64,000 nucleotides of DNA from an uncultured Clostridia bacterium (lineage in GTDB: Bacteria > Bacillota > Clostridia > Christensenellales > Borkfalkiaceae). Positions 52,423 through 60,882 of the stretch are shown piece after piece. The number at the start of each line of letters is the position of its first letter. Within the stretch, counting starts at the first letter, position 1. Made by a program: the position numbers and the translations under genes. Under the pieces are notes generated by a model. That model was not told the DNA's origin. It did not search any database and saw only the letters and a list, made by a program, of their open reading frames with translations. The stretch spans positions 46,142 to 110,141 of the forward strand of contig CANRAD010000004.1 of the NCBI GenBank assembly GCA_947628505.1. Direction: 5' to 3'.

Positions 52423-53103
52423 ATGAACAAAAATCTGCCGGCGCTGACGGCGCTCATGCTCGCATTCGCGCTCATTATCACACTGTTCGGAAATTTTCTG
52501 AATCAATCGGTACTGTCGTTCGCCGATTGCGAGCGTTCCGTTTATCTCACTTTCGACGACGGCCCGAGCGACAGAGTTACGCCTAAAATTTTAGACGTTC
52601 TCAAAGACGAAAAAGTAAAGGCCACCTTCTTTATAGTAGGCGAGCACGCGAAGACCAGAAAAGAACTGCTAAAAAGGGAATTTGAAGAAGGTCATACCGT
52701 TGCAATACACTCATATTCTCACAAATATAGCAACATATATGCAAATTCCGATTCGCTTTTGAGCGATATAGCAAAGTGCAACGACATCATATGCGCCGCT
52801 ACCGGGCAGTACTCTTCCTTATACCGCTTCCCCGGCGGCAGTTTTTCGCTTCCCTCCGAACTTGTTTCCGCGGTTACCTCCGCCGGTTACAGATACGTTG
52901 ATTGGAACGCTTCATTCAGAGACAGCGAGCTGAAAAACGCAACTGCAGACGAACTTGCCGAAGCGGCCGTAAAAACCGTTTCGAACAAGGATAACGTGGT
53001 TTTGCTCGCACACGACGCCACCGACAAGTCGGCGACGGCGGAAGCGCTCAGAAAAGTCATAAAATATTTCAAAGGCGCCGGCTACTCCTTTAAGCGGTTT
53101 TAA
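52423..53103 (+). CDS. Polysaccharide deacetylase, NodB-homology family
   Basis: 226 residues with a signal anchor (about 8-32). All five NodB motifs are seen: TFDDGPSD (catalytic base and metal Asp), HSYSHKY (H-S-x-x-H metal ligands), RFPGGSF, DWNASF and VVLLAHD (catalytic His). It should deacetylate N-acetylated sugars of peptidoglycan, chitin-like or other glycans outside the membrane. Similar Firmicutes proteins (PdaA/PdaB, SpoIIQ-linked types) act in spore or wall remodelling. No clear ribosome site, so it may depend on the preceding gene. A terminator follows at 53121. Confidence 0.93.
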   Translation: MNKNLPALTALMLAFALIITLFGNFLNQSVLSFADCERSVYLTFDDGPSDRVTPKILDVLKDEKVKATFFIVGEHAKTRKELLKREFEEGHTVAIHSYSHKYSNIYANSDSLLSDIAKCNDIICAATGQYSSLYRFPGGSFSLPSELVSAVTSAGYRYVDWNASFRDSELKNATADELAEAAVKTVSNKDNVVLLAHDATDKSATAEALRKVIKYFKGAGYSFKRF

Positions 53104-53120
53104 AACTCAATTCAAATCAA

Positions 53121-53150
53121 AAAGCTCCGAACTGCAACGTTCGGAGCTTT
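53121..53150 (+). terminator. Bidirectional terminator between the deacetylase and pyrE
   Basis: AAAGCTCCGAAC/GTTCGGAGCTTT arms (53121-53150) with T-runs in both directions. A second GC hairpin (GGCCGCGC/GCGCGGCC, about 53168-53190) follows. Confidence 0.88.
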
Positions 53151-53233
53151 TTAATCTTTATAGGTCGGAACGGCCGCGCATAAAAGCGCGGCCGGAATTT
53201 TTCCGTTCCGCGGTTGCGGCGTATTTTCCGCAA

Positions 53234-53890
53234 TCAATTCACGCCGTAAGTTTTGCGGTATTCGTACATTTTTGAGAGATATTCTTTGCCCTCTATGATC
53301 CCGTCTTCTATGGCCGAGATTATGTCCGCCATGGTAACTATGGAGTAAACCTTTACGCCGAACTCCCTGTATACTTCCTGCACGGCTGAAAGCTCGCTTT
53401 CGAGGCCTTTTTCCATTCTGTCGACGGAAATTACCATTCCGGCGATTTCGACTTTCGCCGCCGAAGCAAGTTTGGGCAGCATTTCGCGGAGAGCTTTGCC
53501 CGACGTCATCACGTCCTCTATAAGTATTACGCGCTCGCCGTCGACAAGCTGTTTGCCGACAAAAAGTCCGCCCTCGCCGTGGTCCTTTACCTCTTTTCTG
53601 TCGAAACAGTAATTCAAGTCCTTGCCGTGATTATTGAAAAGGGCGACGGCCGTGGTTACGGCAAGGGGAATACCTTTATAAGCGGGACCTACGAGAGTGT
53701 CCGCCTCGATATTGTTCTCCTCTATGCAACGCGCGTAATATTCTCCGAGTTTTGCAAGCTGAGCTCCCGATTTATAGTTGCCCGTATTTATGAAGTACGG
53801 CGCTTTTCTGCCGCTTTTGAGCGTAAACTCGCCGAATTTCAACACTCCGTTATCAACCATAAATTTTATAAATTGCTGTTTGTAAGTCAT
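53234..53890 (-). CDS. pyrE: Orotate phosphoribosyltransferase
   Basis: 218 residues. The PRPP-binding loop VILIEDVMTSGKALRE (about 118-133) and the flexible-loop Lys in FDRKEVKDHGEGG identify it. Converts orotate and PRPP to OMP. Last gene of pyrBCFKDE, nine bases after pyrD; the shared terminator is at 53121-53150. Confidence 0.96.
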   Translation of the reverse strand: MTYKQQFIKFMVDNGVLKFGEFTLKSGRKAPYFINTGNYKSGAQLAKLGEYYARCIEENNIEADTLVGPAYKGIPLAVTTAVALFNNHGKDLNYCFDRKEVKDHGEGGLFVGKQLVDGERVILIEDVMTSGKALREMLPKLASAAKVEIAGMVISVDRMEKGLESELSAVQEVYREFGVKVYSIVTMADIISAIEDGIIEGKEYLSKMYEYRKTYGVN

Positions 53891-53899
53891 AATATCTCC

Positions 53900-54811
53900 T
53901 TAATTCAACGTCAACGTATCGACTATGTCGTTTACGCTTTTTATATTGTGTTTATCGAGCCATTTATCTATTCCGTCGATGATTTTGGGCATTGCGTTGC
54001 CGTCGGTGAAGTTGGCGGTGCCCACCTGTACGGCGCGCGCGCCCGCCATCATAAATTCTATCGCGTCTTCGCCGCAAGTTATTCCGCCCATACCTATTAC
54101 CGGTATTTTTACGGCGTGCGAAGCCTCGTAAACCATTCTCACGGCAATGGGCTTTATTCCCGCGCCGGACACGCCGCCCGTATTATTGGCAAGCAACGGC
54201 TTGCGGCGTTCGATATCTATAACCATTCCCGTCAAAGTATTGATGAGCGAAATGCAGTCCGCTCCGCCGTTTTCCGCCGCTTTCGCGTTTACGGAAATGC
54301 TCTCGACATTGGGAGAAAGTTTGACGATAAGGGGCGTAGTCGCGAGATTTTTTTTGCAGAGGCGGGTTACTTCCTCTATGTTTTCGGGGCGTATGCCGAG
54401 CGCCATGCCGCCCGCACGCACGTTCGGGCACGAGATATTCAGTTCTATCATATCGACAAGACCGTCCAAACGCGCGCAGATATTGCCGTAATCTTCAAGC
54501 GTTCTGCCGGCGACGTTGGCGATTACCGCAACGCCTTTTTTTCTGAGAAACAGAAGGTCGCGCTCTATAAAGTGTTCGACGCCCGGATTCTGCAAACCGA
54601 CGGAATTGAGTATAACGCTCGATCCCTCGGCTATTCTGGGAACCGGGTTGCCCAACCGCGGTTCCAACGTCATCCCCTTCGTCGATATTCCGCCGAGTAC
54701 GGAAATATCGTACAAGAGGTCGTATTCTCTTCCGAAACCGAACGTACCGCTCGCCGCTATTACGGGATTTTTGAATTTGACGCCGCAAATTTCAACTTGC
54801 AGATCAGCCAT
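53900..54811 (-). CDS. pyrD: Dihydroorotate dehydrogenase B, catalytic subunit
   Basis: 303 residues from the ATG at 54811 (MADLQVEICG), whose T is shared with the pyrK stop (TGATG). The 46 extra codons of the longest frame are an overlap with pyrK and have no family similarity. FMN barrel with GTFGFGREYD, NSVGLQNPG, ELNISCPNV (catalytic Cys) and GMGGI. Class 1B enzymes work with PyrK and NAD. Confidence 0.96.
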   Translation of the reverse strand: MADLQVEICGVKFKNPVIAASGTFGFGREYDLLYDISVLGGISTKGMTLEPRLGNPVPRIAEGSSVILNSVGLQNPGVEHFIERDLLFLRKKGVAVIANVAGRTLEDYGNICARLDGLVDMIELNISCPNVRAGGMALGIRPENIEEVTRLCKKNLATTPLIVKLSPNVESISVNAKAAENGGADCISLINTLTGMVIDIERRKPLLANNTGGVSGAGIKPIAVRMVYEASHAVKIPVIGMGGITCGEDAIEFMMAGARAVQVGTANFTDGNAMPKIIDGIDKWLDKHNIKSVNDIVDTLTLN

Positions 54812-55572
54812 CAGAGTTGTACCTCCGTTATATCGAATACGGGACCGTCGCGACATACGCGGGCATTCCCGCCGTCGGACGTTTTGCATACGCATACGAG
54901 GCACGCTCCCATACCGCATCCCATTCTCTCCTCCAAAGATACGAAGCACGGGGTTTTTACGCCCTCTTCCGCCAGCTTCGCTTTAAGCGCTTTGAGCATG
55001 ACGGGAGGCCCGCAAGCTATTATTGCGTCCGCGTTTATATTCTCCGCATCCGAAAAGAAGGCTTCAACCGCGTTTCCCTTTTTGCCGTAACTTCCGTCGT
55101 CGGTCGTTACAGTAAGCCGTTTGCTTCCGGAGAGTTCGTCCAGAAGGCATACGGCGTTCTTATTTCTGAAACCTATATAAGAATAGAAATCTTTTTTGCC
55201 CGAAAATTCGCGAATTGTGGCTATAAGGGGGAAAATGCCGACGCCGCCGCCCACGACGGCCACGCTTTTATATTTTTCGAGGTCGAACCAATTTCCGAGA
55301 GGAAGCAAAACCTGCAATTCCCTGCCGCTTCCGACTTCGGAAAGATATCTTGTCCCTTTGCCCTTTACCTGATAGCAGACCGAGACGTCTCTGCCGTTTG
55401 CAATGCATACGCCGAGAGGGCGTCTGAGAAGATTTTCTCCGCTGCCCGTAGACAAATTCACGAACTGTCCGCCGTGAATTTCACCCGCGTCTTCCGGCAA
55501 AGAAAGGGTTATCATATATATATTTTCAGCAATCTTTTCGTTGCTCTTTACAGTTGCCGTCAAATCTTTCAT
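54811..55572 (-). CDS. pyrK: Dihydroorotate dehydrogenase B, electron-transfer subunit
   Basis: 253 residues: FAD-binding ferredoxin-reductase fold (RRPLGVCIA, YLSEVGSG), an NAD-binding part (VAVVGGGVGIFPL) and a C-terminal [2Fe-2S] site with four Cys in MGCGMGACLVCVCKTS ... RVCRDGPVF. Passes electrons from PyrD to NAD. Seven-base gap after pyrF. Confidence 0.96.
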   Translation of the reverse strand: MKDLTATVKSNEKIAENIYMITLSLPEDAGEIHGGQFVNLSTGSGENLLRRPLGVCIANGRDVSVCYQVKGKGTRYLSEVGSGRELQVLLPLGNWFDLEKYKSVAVVGGGVGIFPLIATIREFSGKKDFYSYIGFRNKNAVCLLDELSGSKRLTVTTDDGSYGKKGNAVEAFFSDAENINADAIIACGPPVMLKALKAKLAEEGVKTPCFVSLEERMGCGMGACLVCVCKTSDGGNARVCRDGPVFDITEVQL

Positions 55573-55579
55573 AACCGTC

Positions 55580-56494
55580 TTATCTGCCCATTTTGCCTAT
55601 TGCGCCCAAAAGATCCTGTTGCATATCGAGGCAAGCGGCGCGCGCGGCGTCGTAATAATTCATTCCTCTGTATTCCGGCTTGCGATAGGCGCATATTATT
55701 CCGCGGGAGGAATTCACCACGCCGCCGAGGCCGCGTTCGTCAAAGCAAACTTTGAGCATTCGGGCGCTTCCGCCTTGCGCGCCGTAACCGGGAATGAGGA
55801 AAAACGTGTTCGGCATCTCCGCGCGAAGTTTTTCCGCTTCTTCCGGGTGGGTTGCCCCCACAACCGCGCCGACTTCGGAATAGCCGTATTTACCTATGCT
55901 GTCTTTGCCCCACTCCGAAACGAGCGCGCCCATTTTCTCGTAAATGTATTTTCCGTCTTCGAGTTTGAGATTCTGAAATTCTCCCGACGAAGGATTTGAT
56001 GTCTTCACAAGAATGAAAATCGACTTGTCGTTAGCTTTTATGTCATCCAGAAAGGGCTTGATTCCGTCAGAGCCCAAATATCCGTTGACCGTAAGCATAT
56101 CGGACGGAAAGGCCTTTAATATTTTGCCGCCGACGTCGGTTTTGCCGAGATAGGCGGAAGAATAACAAGCCGCCGTGGAGCCGATATCGTTTCTCTTGCA
56201 ATCGGCTATTACGGTAAGGCCGCGGCCGCGGGCGTAATTTACCGTGTAGTCAAAGGCGCGCATGCCTTCGTAGCCGTACATTTCGTAATACGCCACCTGC
56301 ACTTTTACCGCCGGAACTATATCGCATACTTTGTCGATTATATTCATGTTGAATTCGACAATGCGTTCGGACGCGCCCTCGAACGTGGAGATATCCTCCC
56401 GCATCTCGTCGGGGAGATAATCGAAATGCGTATCGAGACCTACGCACGTGGGATTTTGCATCCCGATAATTTTATCAATAAGCGAATCTATCAT
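55580..56494 (-). CDS. pyrF: Orotidine 5'-phosphate decarboxylase, long (type 2) form
   Basis: 304 residues, the length of the longer OMP decarboxylase subfamily. NPTCVGLDTHFDYLP and the catalytic Lys/Asp cluster VIADCKRNDIGST. Converts OMP to UMP. Lies 14 bases downstream of pyrC. Confidence 0.95.
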   Translation of the reverse strand: MIDSLIDKIIGMQNPTCVGLDTHFDYLPDEMREDISTFEGASERIVEFNMNIIDKVCDIVPAVKVQVAYYEMYGYEGMRAFDYTVNYARGRGLTVIADCKRNDIGSTAACYSSAYLGKTDVGGKILKAFPSDMLTVNGYLGSDGIKPFLDDIKANDKSIFILVKTSNPSSGEFQNLKLEDGKYIYEKMGALVSEWGKDSIGKYGYSEVGAVVGATHPEEAEKLRAEMPNTFFLIPGYGAQGGSARMLKVCFDERGLGGVVNSSRGIICAYRKPEYRGMNYYDAARAACLDMQQDLLGAIGKMGR

Positions 56495-56507
56495 ACAGCA
56501 CCTCTCA

Positions 56508-57773
56508 TCACTGTTTATATTTTATCTGTCCGTCTACTATGGTATATTTTACCACGCCGTAAACTTCATAGCCTTCGAAAGGCGTGTTCCTGCCCTTCGA
56601 TTTGAATTTCGAACTGTCGATAACGTACTTCTCGCCGAAATCGACTATTGCGATATCGGCGGGAGCTCCCACAGAAAGCGAGCCGCCTTCAAGGCCGAGA
56701 ACCGCCGCCGGAGCGGCGCTCATTTTCTCCGCGAGTTCGCAAAGAGTCAACTTGCCCGTTTTGACGAGATAGGTATACGACAACGCGAGGCTCGTCTCTA
56801 TTCCGCTTATGCCGGAAGCCGCCAGATTATATTCTACCTGCTTGTCTTTCAGAGAATGAGGCGCGTGGTCCGTTACTATGCAATCTATCGTACCGTCCTG
56901 CAAGCCCCTGATTATGGCGTCTACGTCCCGCTGTTCTCGTATCGGGGGGTTGACTTTCGTATCCGTATCGTAAGAAGTTATGACGTCGTCCGTGAGTATG
57001 AAATAATGAGGGCAAGTTTCGGCCGTTACCTTTACGCCGCGCGACTTTGCGCTTCTTATGAGTTCTACGCCGCTGTACGTCGAAACGTGGCAGATGTGCA
57101 CGGGAATATCGAGGCTCTCGGAGAGAGCTATTTCACGGGCTATCATTATATCTTCGGCCGCGCGCAAGCTGCCCTTTAAACCCGTGAGCGTGGAGTTGTA
57201 GCCCTCATTTACCACGCCGCCGTCCACCAAATCGGAATCCTCGCAATGGCACAGACATTTTAAGCCGAAGTCGGAGGCGTATTCCATTGCAAGGCGCATT
57301 ATATACGAGTTCTTGACCGACCTGCCGTCGTCGCTGAGCGCGACTGCGCCCGCCGCTTTCATTTTACCTATATCGGCAAGGCTCTCGCCCTGTTCGCCCT
57401 TTGTAATAGCACCTATCGGGTTGACTTTGCACAAGCCGACCTCGGCCGCGCGGGCTTTTATATACGTTGCGACCACCGCGTTATCGCAAACGGGGTTTGT
57501 GTTGGGCATACAGCATACCTGCGTTACGCCCCCGGCAACCGCCGCCTCGGAACCGCTTTGTATATCCTCTTTGCCCTCGTATCCCGGCTCGCGGAAATGG
57601 ACGTGGATATCTATTATTCCCGGCAATACGTATTTGCCGGCGGCGTCTATGACTTCGCAATCCTCGTTTATTTCGGGGGCTATTGCCGCGATTTTACCTT
57701 CATCGACGAGCAAATCCGCCTTTTTTTCGCCGTCGCCGAGGACGAGCGTTCCGTTTTTTATAAGAATTTTCAT
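56508..57773 (-). CDS. pyrC: Dihydroorotase
   Basis: 421 residues, type I amidohydrolase. Metal-binding IDIHVHFREPGYEGKED, SGSEAAVAGGVTQVCCMPNT, later His ligands in LCHCEDSD and HICHVST, and TDHAPHS. Cyclises carbamoyl-aspartate to dihydroorotate. The start overlaps the pyrB stop by four bases. Confidence 0.96.
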   Translation of the reverse strand: MKILIKNGTLVLGDGEKKADLLVDEGKIAAIAPEINEDCEVIDAAGKYVLPGIIDIHVHFREPGYEGKEDIQSGSEAAVAGGVTQVCCMPNTNPVCDNAVVATYIKARAAEVGLCKVNPIGAITKGEQGESLADIGKMKAAGAVALSDDGRSVKNSYIMRLAMEYASDFGLKCLCHCEDSDLVDGGVVNEGYNSTLTGLKGSLRAAEDIMIAREIALSESLDIPVHICHVSTYSGVELIRSAKSRGVKVTAETCPHYFILTDDVITSYDTDTKVNPPIREQRDVDAIIRGLQDGTIDCIVTDHAPHSLKDKQVEYNLAASGISGIETSLALSYTYLVKTGKLTLCELAEKMSAAPAAVLGLEGGSLSVGAPADIAIVDFGEKYVIDSSKFKSKGRNTPFEGYEVYGVVKYTIVDGQIKYKQ

Positions 57774-58699
57774 AGATTTTTCTCCCTGTATTCCGCAAGC
57801 AGCTTCAATATGCTCATACGCACGGCCAAACCGTTTGTTACCTGTTCGTTTATAAGGCTGCGTTCGCCGTCTATCACCTGAGGCGTAAGTTCGACGCCTC
57901 TGTTCACCGGCCCCGGATGCAAAACCACTGCTCCTTTTTTCGCGTAACCGAGTATCTTATCGTTCACGCCGTAAAAGCGCGCGTATTCGGAGAGCGACGG
58001 GAAAAGCCCGCCGTTCATTCTTTCAAGCTGTATTCTGAGTCCCATTACCGCGTCGGCGCCGTCGACGGCTTCTTCGCGGCTCTTTGCCATATGCGCTCCG
58101 AGTTTTTCTATTTCCTTGGGAACCATGGTCGAAGGAGCGTACATATATACTTCCGCGCCCAGCTTCCCGAGCCCGAAAAGGTTGCTCATTGCCACTCTGC
58201 TGTGTTTGATATCGCCGAGAATGGCTACTTTCAAGCCCTTTATTTTGCCGTATTTTTCTCTGAGCGTGAACATATCGAGCAAGGCCTGCGTGGGATGCTC
58301 GTGCATTCCGTCGCCGCCGTTTATCACCGAGGCGTTCACGTTTTTCGCAAGCAGTTCGGGAGCTCCCGCCATCGGATGGCGAATGGCTATGAAATCTATC
58401 TTCATCGCGTCGAGCGTTTTCCCCGTATCGATAAGCGTTTCGCCCTTTTGAACGGAACTCGTTGCGACGGAAATATTGACTTCGTTGGCGCCGAGATATT
58501 TTCCCGCAAGCTCGAACGACGTGCGCGTTCTCGTGCTGTTTTCGTAAAAAAGCGTTACGAGCGTTTTCCCCGCAAGCGCGGAGGATTTTTTGCTCGAACC
58601 CTTTAAAAACTCTTTTGCCGCTCGGGCGCCGTCTAAAATTTCCGAAATCTCTTCCGCGGAACAATCCCTTAACCCGAGCAAATCTTTACTTTTCAGCAT
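57770..58699 (-). CDS. pyrB: Aspartate carbamoyltransferase, catalytic chain
   Basis: 309 residues from the ATG at 58699 (MLKSKDLLGL), preceded by AGAAGG. The longer frame from 58774 covers the leader hairpin and is rejected. STRTRTSFE (carbamoyl-phosphate loop), HPTQALLDMFT, and LHPGPVNRGVE are typical. First gene of pyrBCFKDE; no regulatory chain pyrI follows, as is usual in Firmicutes. Regulation probably acts through the leader at 58723-58780. Confidence 0.96.
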   Translation of the reverse strand: MLKSKDLLGLRDCSAEEISEILDGARAAKEFLKGSSKKSSALAGKTLVTLFYENSTRTRTSFELAGKYLGANEVNISVATSSVQKGETLIDTGKTLDAMKIDFIAIRHPMAGAPELLAKNVNASVINGGDGMHEHPTQALLDMFTLREKYGKIKGLKVAILGDIKHSRVAMSNLFGLGKLGAEVYMYAPSTMVPKEIEKLGAHMAKSREEAVDGADAVMGLRIQLERMNGGLFPSLSEYARFYGVNDKILGYAKKGAVVLHPGPVNRGVELTPQVIDGERSLINEQVTNGLAVRMSILKLLAEYREKNL

Positions 58700-58722
58700 A
58701 CTTTCCTTCTTTCGATCGGCAG

Positions 58723-58780
58723 AAAAAAAGCGGCAATGACAACCGCGGAACGAATACGACGTTCCCGATAACATTACCGC
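58723..58780 (-). promoter_or_regulatory. Terminator-like attenuator in the pyr operon leader
   Basis: In transcription order: GCGGTAATG (58780-58772), an inner hairpin GGAACG/CGTTCC (58765-58747) and CATTGCCGC (58738-58730), followed at once by seven T (58729-58723). The nine-base outer stem (one G-U pair) plus T-run lies 24 bases before pyrB. A preceding hairpin GCGGACGGAGCGTCCGC (about 58811-58795) could belong to an alternative fold. I do not recognise the PyrR-binding loop consensus with certainty. Confidence 0.7.
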
Positions 58781-58877
58781 CCGAATCGCGCTATTTTGCG
58801 GACGCTCCGTCCGCTTTGAACATTACGATATTTTTCAGCATTTCCCGCCTTACGCATCTTTTGGTTGAGTCTTGAAA

Positions 58878-58906
58878 ATTATAACACAGCCTATCGGAAT
58901 TGTAAA
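58878..58906 (-). promoter_or_regulatory. Promoter of the pyr operon
   Basis: Minus strand TTTACA (58906-58901), 17-base spacer, TATAAT (58883-58878). The leader to pyrB is about 170 bases. Confidence 0.8.
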
Positions 58907-58933
58907 GCGATGAACGGGTTTTTTATAAAGAAT

Positions 58934-59635
58934 TTATAAAATTATTTGCAGTCTGAACCCCACTTTGTCGCACGACGTGAGGATATACTCTATGCCGCCG
59001 CGCACCGTGCGAAAGGGGAAATAAGTTTCGCCGTGCACATGCCCGAATATAGCTTTCTCCACTCCGTTTTCCTCGAATAGGCGGGTAAACAGAGTGTCGG
59101 GAGATTTGACCGAAAAAGGCGGATAATGCGTCATGACGAACAGCCTGTCCCCCTCGCGGCGTATCTTTTTCACCTCGTTGAAACACAGTTTGAGCCTCTC
59201 GGCTTCCCTGAGATACAGCTTTTCGTCGTTTTCGGTGTAGTCGACGCTCCCCGGGCACGTCCAGCCTCTCGAACCGCAGATTATCACGTCGCCGAATCTG
59301 ACGCAGTCGTTCTGCAACATATAAAAGCTGTCGTCCGGAACGGCTCTTCTCAGTTTCGTTATGCCGTTCCACCAATAATCGTGATTGCCGCGGATAAACA
59401 CTTTTTTGCCTTTCAGCTCTTTTAAACTTCCGAGGTCGGTAAGCCCCTCGGAAAGCGTCAATCCCCAGCTTATGTCGCCGCAAATCAAGACGACGTCGTC
59501 GTCTTTAACCTTCTCGCGCCAATCCGATTTTATTTTTTCAAAGTGGTTTTCCCATCCCTTGCCGAATACGTCCATAGGCTTGGACGACGCCCCGGAAAGA
59601 TGCAAATCGCTTATGGAAAAAATGTTCATAGCCAT
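58934..59635 (-). CDS. Metallophosphoesterase (calcineurin-like)
   Basis: 233 residues. The five metal-binding blocks are complete: SISDLHLSG, LICGDISWG, FIRGNHDYWW, MTHYPPF and FGHVHGE. No signal peptide; a cytosolic phosphatase or phosphodiesterase of unknown substrate. The start is either ATG 59635 or ATG 59629. A TAAAAT box ends one base before 59635, so the transcript may start at or after the first ATG and be nearly leaderless. No ribosome site is seen for either. Confidence 0.92.
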   Translation of the reverse strand: MAMNIFSISDLHLSGASSKPMDVFGKGWENHFEKIKSDWREKVKDDDVVLICGDISWGLTLSEGLTDLGSLKELKGKKVFIRGNHDYWWNGITKLRRAVPDDSFYMLQNDCVRFGDVIICGSRGWTCPGSVDYTENDEKLYLREAERLKLCFNEVKKIRREGDRLFVMTHYPPFSVKSPDTLFTRLFEENGVEKAIFGHVHGETYFPFRTVRGGIEYILTSCDKVGFRLQIIL

Positions 59636-59725
59636 ATTTTATCACTTTTGAACGGCAAGTTAAAGCGTTTTGCTTTGTCAGTTTAAAAATAGACAATTTT
59701 GTTTATTTTGTCCATTATCTGCCTA

Positions 59726-59742
59726 ATTATGTCTGACATAAT
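59726..59742. promoter_or_regulatory. Perfect palindrome, possible operator
   Basis: ATTATGTC-T-GACATAAT, eight-base arms around one base, between the Cys-rich protein gene terminator and the metallophosphoesterase gene. Related GTC/GAC words (TTTGTC, GACAA, TTGTCC) occur between 59670 and 59715. It has the shape of a dimeric repressor site; the protein is unknown. Confidence 0.45.
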
Positions 59743-59755
59743 ACTCTGATTAACC

Positions 59756-59790
59756 AAAAAATACAGCGGCGGAGCGCGAAACTCCGCCGC
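59756..59790 (-). terminator. Terminator of the Cys-rich protein gene
   Basis: GCGGCGGAG/CTCCGCCGC arms (59766-59790), followed on the minus strand by TGTATTTTTT. Confidence 0.85.
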
Positions 59791-59814
59791 AAAACAGTAT
59801 CGGGATAAACGCTT

Positions 59815-60468
59815 TTACTGCTTCGAACAATTTTTTTGCTGGGGATACAGCGGCAATTCGAAGAACCCTGCGCACACCTCTTGCGAATAGTCCTGCGCGG
59901 GAGGAATAGCGCAATAACCGTAGCTGGGAACGAGTATTTCCACGTCTATGGAAATCTTCAAAATAACCGTTATGCACGCGTTCACGGTAAACGTTCCGTT
60001 TGCGTTGAAAACGCCTTCGGCGCATACCGCAGAGGTTTCGGCGGTGCATCTGTAAGGCATAATCGACGGAGCCGGAACATACAACAGCACGTCTTCGGAG
60101 ACGCTTATTGCAGACTGCGCCACGCCCTCCACTCCGTTTGCGTCGGTGTAGGCGACTTCGACGGGTATGCTTACAGTTGCCTGAACTCTCGCGCAATTGG
60201 GTTTATCCGGCAACCGCTCTATGTTCAAAGCGGTTATGTTCCCCGAACTCGAAAGCGACCTTGCGCTTATGAAAGTCAACGGGTATGTAGGGTTGGCCGG
60301 GACGTTGTTTTCGAGCGTAAGCGTATAGTTTTCTATCTGAATCTGCTTTATACAGGCGTCGAATATCTTCTGTGCCTGAATGCAAACTTTTTCGCACATC
60401 CCGTTCAGAGGATTGCCGCTTATAGAACCCGGGCATTTATCCGATTGAAAATTGGAAAAAAATGACAT
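59815..60468 (-). CDS. Conserved Cys-rich protein of Clostridia, function unknown
   Basis: 217 residues from the ATG at 60468, preceded by GGAGG; ten codons of the longest frame are dropped. No signal peptide. Eleven or so Cys are spread evenly: MCEKVC and DACIK near the N-terminus, NCARV, YRCTAE, VCAEG, NACITV, then YGYCAIPPAQ and EVCAGFFELPLYP near the C-terminus. The C-terminal VEILVPSYGYC stretch looks strongly conserved. I associate this type with spore-forming Clostridia and a spore-coat or outer-layer role is conceivable, but I cannot name the family. Own terminator. The LysM-protein gene upstream runs in the same direction, 72 bases away. Confidence 0.7.
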   Translation of the reverse strand: MSFFSNFQSDKCPGSISGNPLNGMCEKVCIQAQKIFDACIKQIQIENYTLTLENNVPANPTYPLTFISARSLSSSGNITALNIERLPDKPNCARVQATVSIPVEVAYTDANGVEGVAQSAISVSEDVLLYVPAPSIMPYRCTAETSAVCAEGVFNANGTFTVNACITVILKISIDVEILVPSYGYCAIPPAQDYSQEVCAGFFELPLYPQQKNCSKQ

Positions 60469-60540
60469 TTTTGACCTCCGTTTTATTTTTCCGCGCACAG
60501 CGCGGATATATTTTATTATATGCTTTATATCGGTACGCGG

Positions 60541-60813
60541 TTATAACAGCGGTATGAATATTTTGCGGGCGGGATGGAGAATTTTCCCGCCGTTCACTCT
60601 TTTCAATTGCTCCGCCGGAACGCCGTATTCGGCGGCAAGGCTTTCATAGGTTTCGAAAGGGCGAATCCTGCGCAAAACATAGCCGTCTTCTTTAAGCACG
60701 CTCCCCTCGCGCGCCTCGATTGCGGGAATATTGAGTTCGCGCTCGATATCCGGAGTTTTTTGTCCTCTCTTCACCCTGTAAAACGGCGCATTGTCCCTTA
60801 CAAGCACAAACAT
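60541..60813 (-). CDS. Small LysM-type protein
   Basis: 90 residues with two LysM-like halves: FYRVKRGQKTPDIERELNIP and RRIRPFETYESLAAEYGVP followed by LKRVNGGKILHPARKIFIP. The second half keeps the LysM end (hP-x-x-x-hhIP). No signal peptide, so it may act inside the cell or in the spore. The ribosome site is weak. It lies divergent from the SpoVB-like gene and next to the Cys-rich protein gene, which suggests a spore or envelope setting (inference). Confidence 0.75.
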   Translation of the reverse strand: MFVLVRDNAPFYRVKRGQKTPDIERELNIPAIEAREGSVLKEDGYVLRRIRPFETYESLAAEYGVPAEQLKRVNGGKILHPARKIFIPLL

Positions 60814-60882
60814 CTGCTACATAATACGCAAAATACGTTTTCATTGTTCATATTCCGACAAAAAGGACTGTAAAATAAAAAT

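Noticed and set aside
53579..55090. 503-codon plus-strand frame opposite pyrE and pyrD
   Set aside because: Both pyr genes are certain; the antisense product has no signal or domain pattern.
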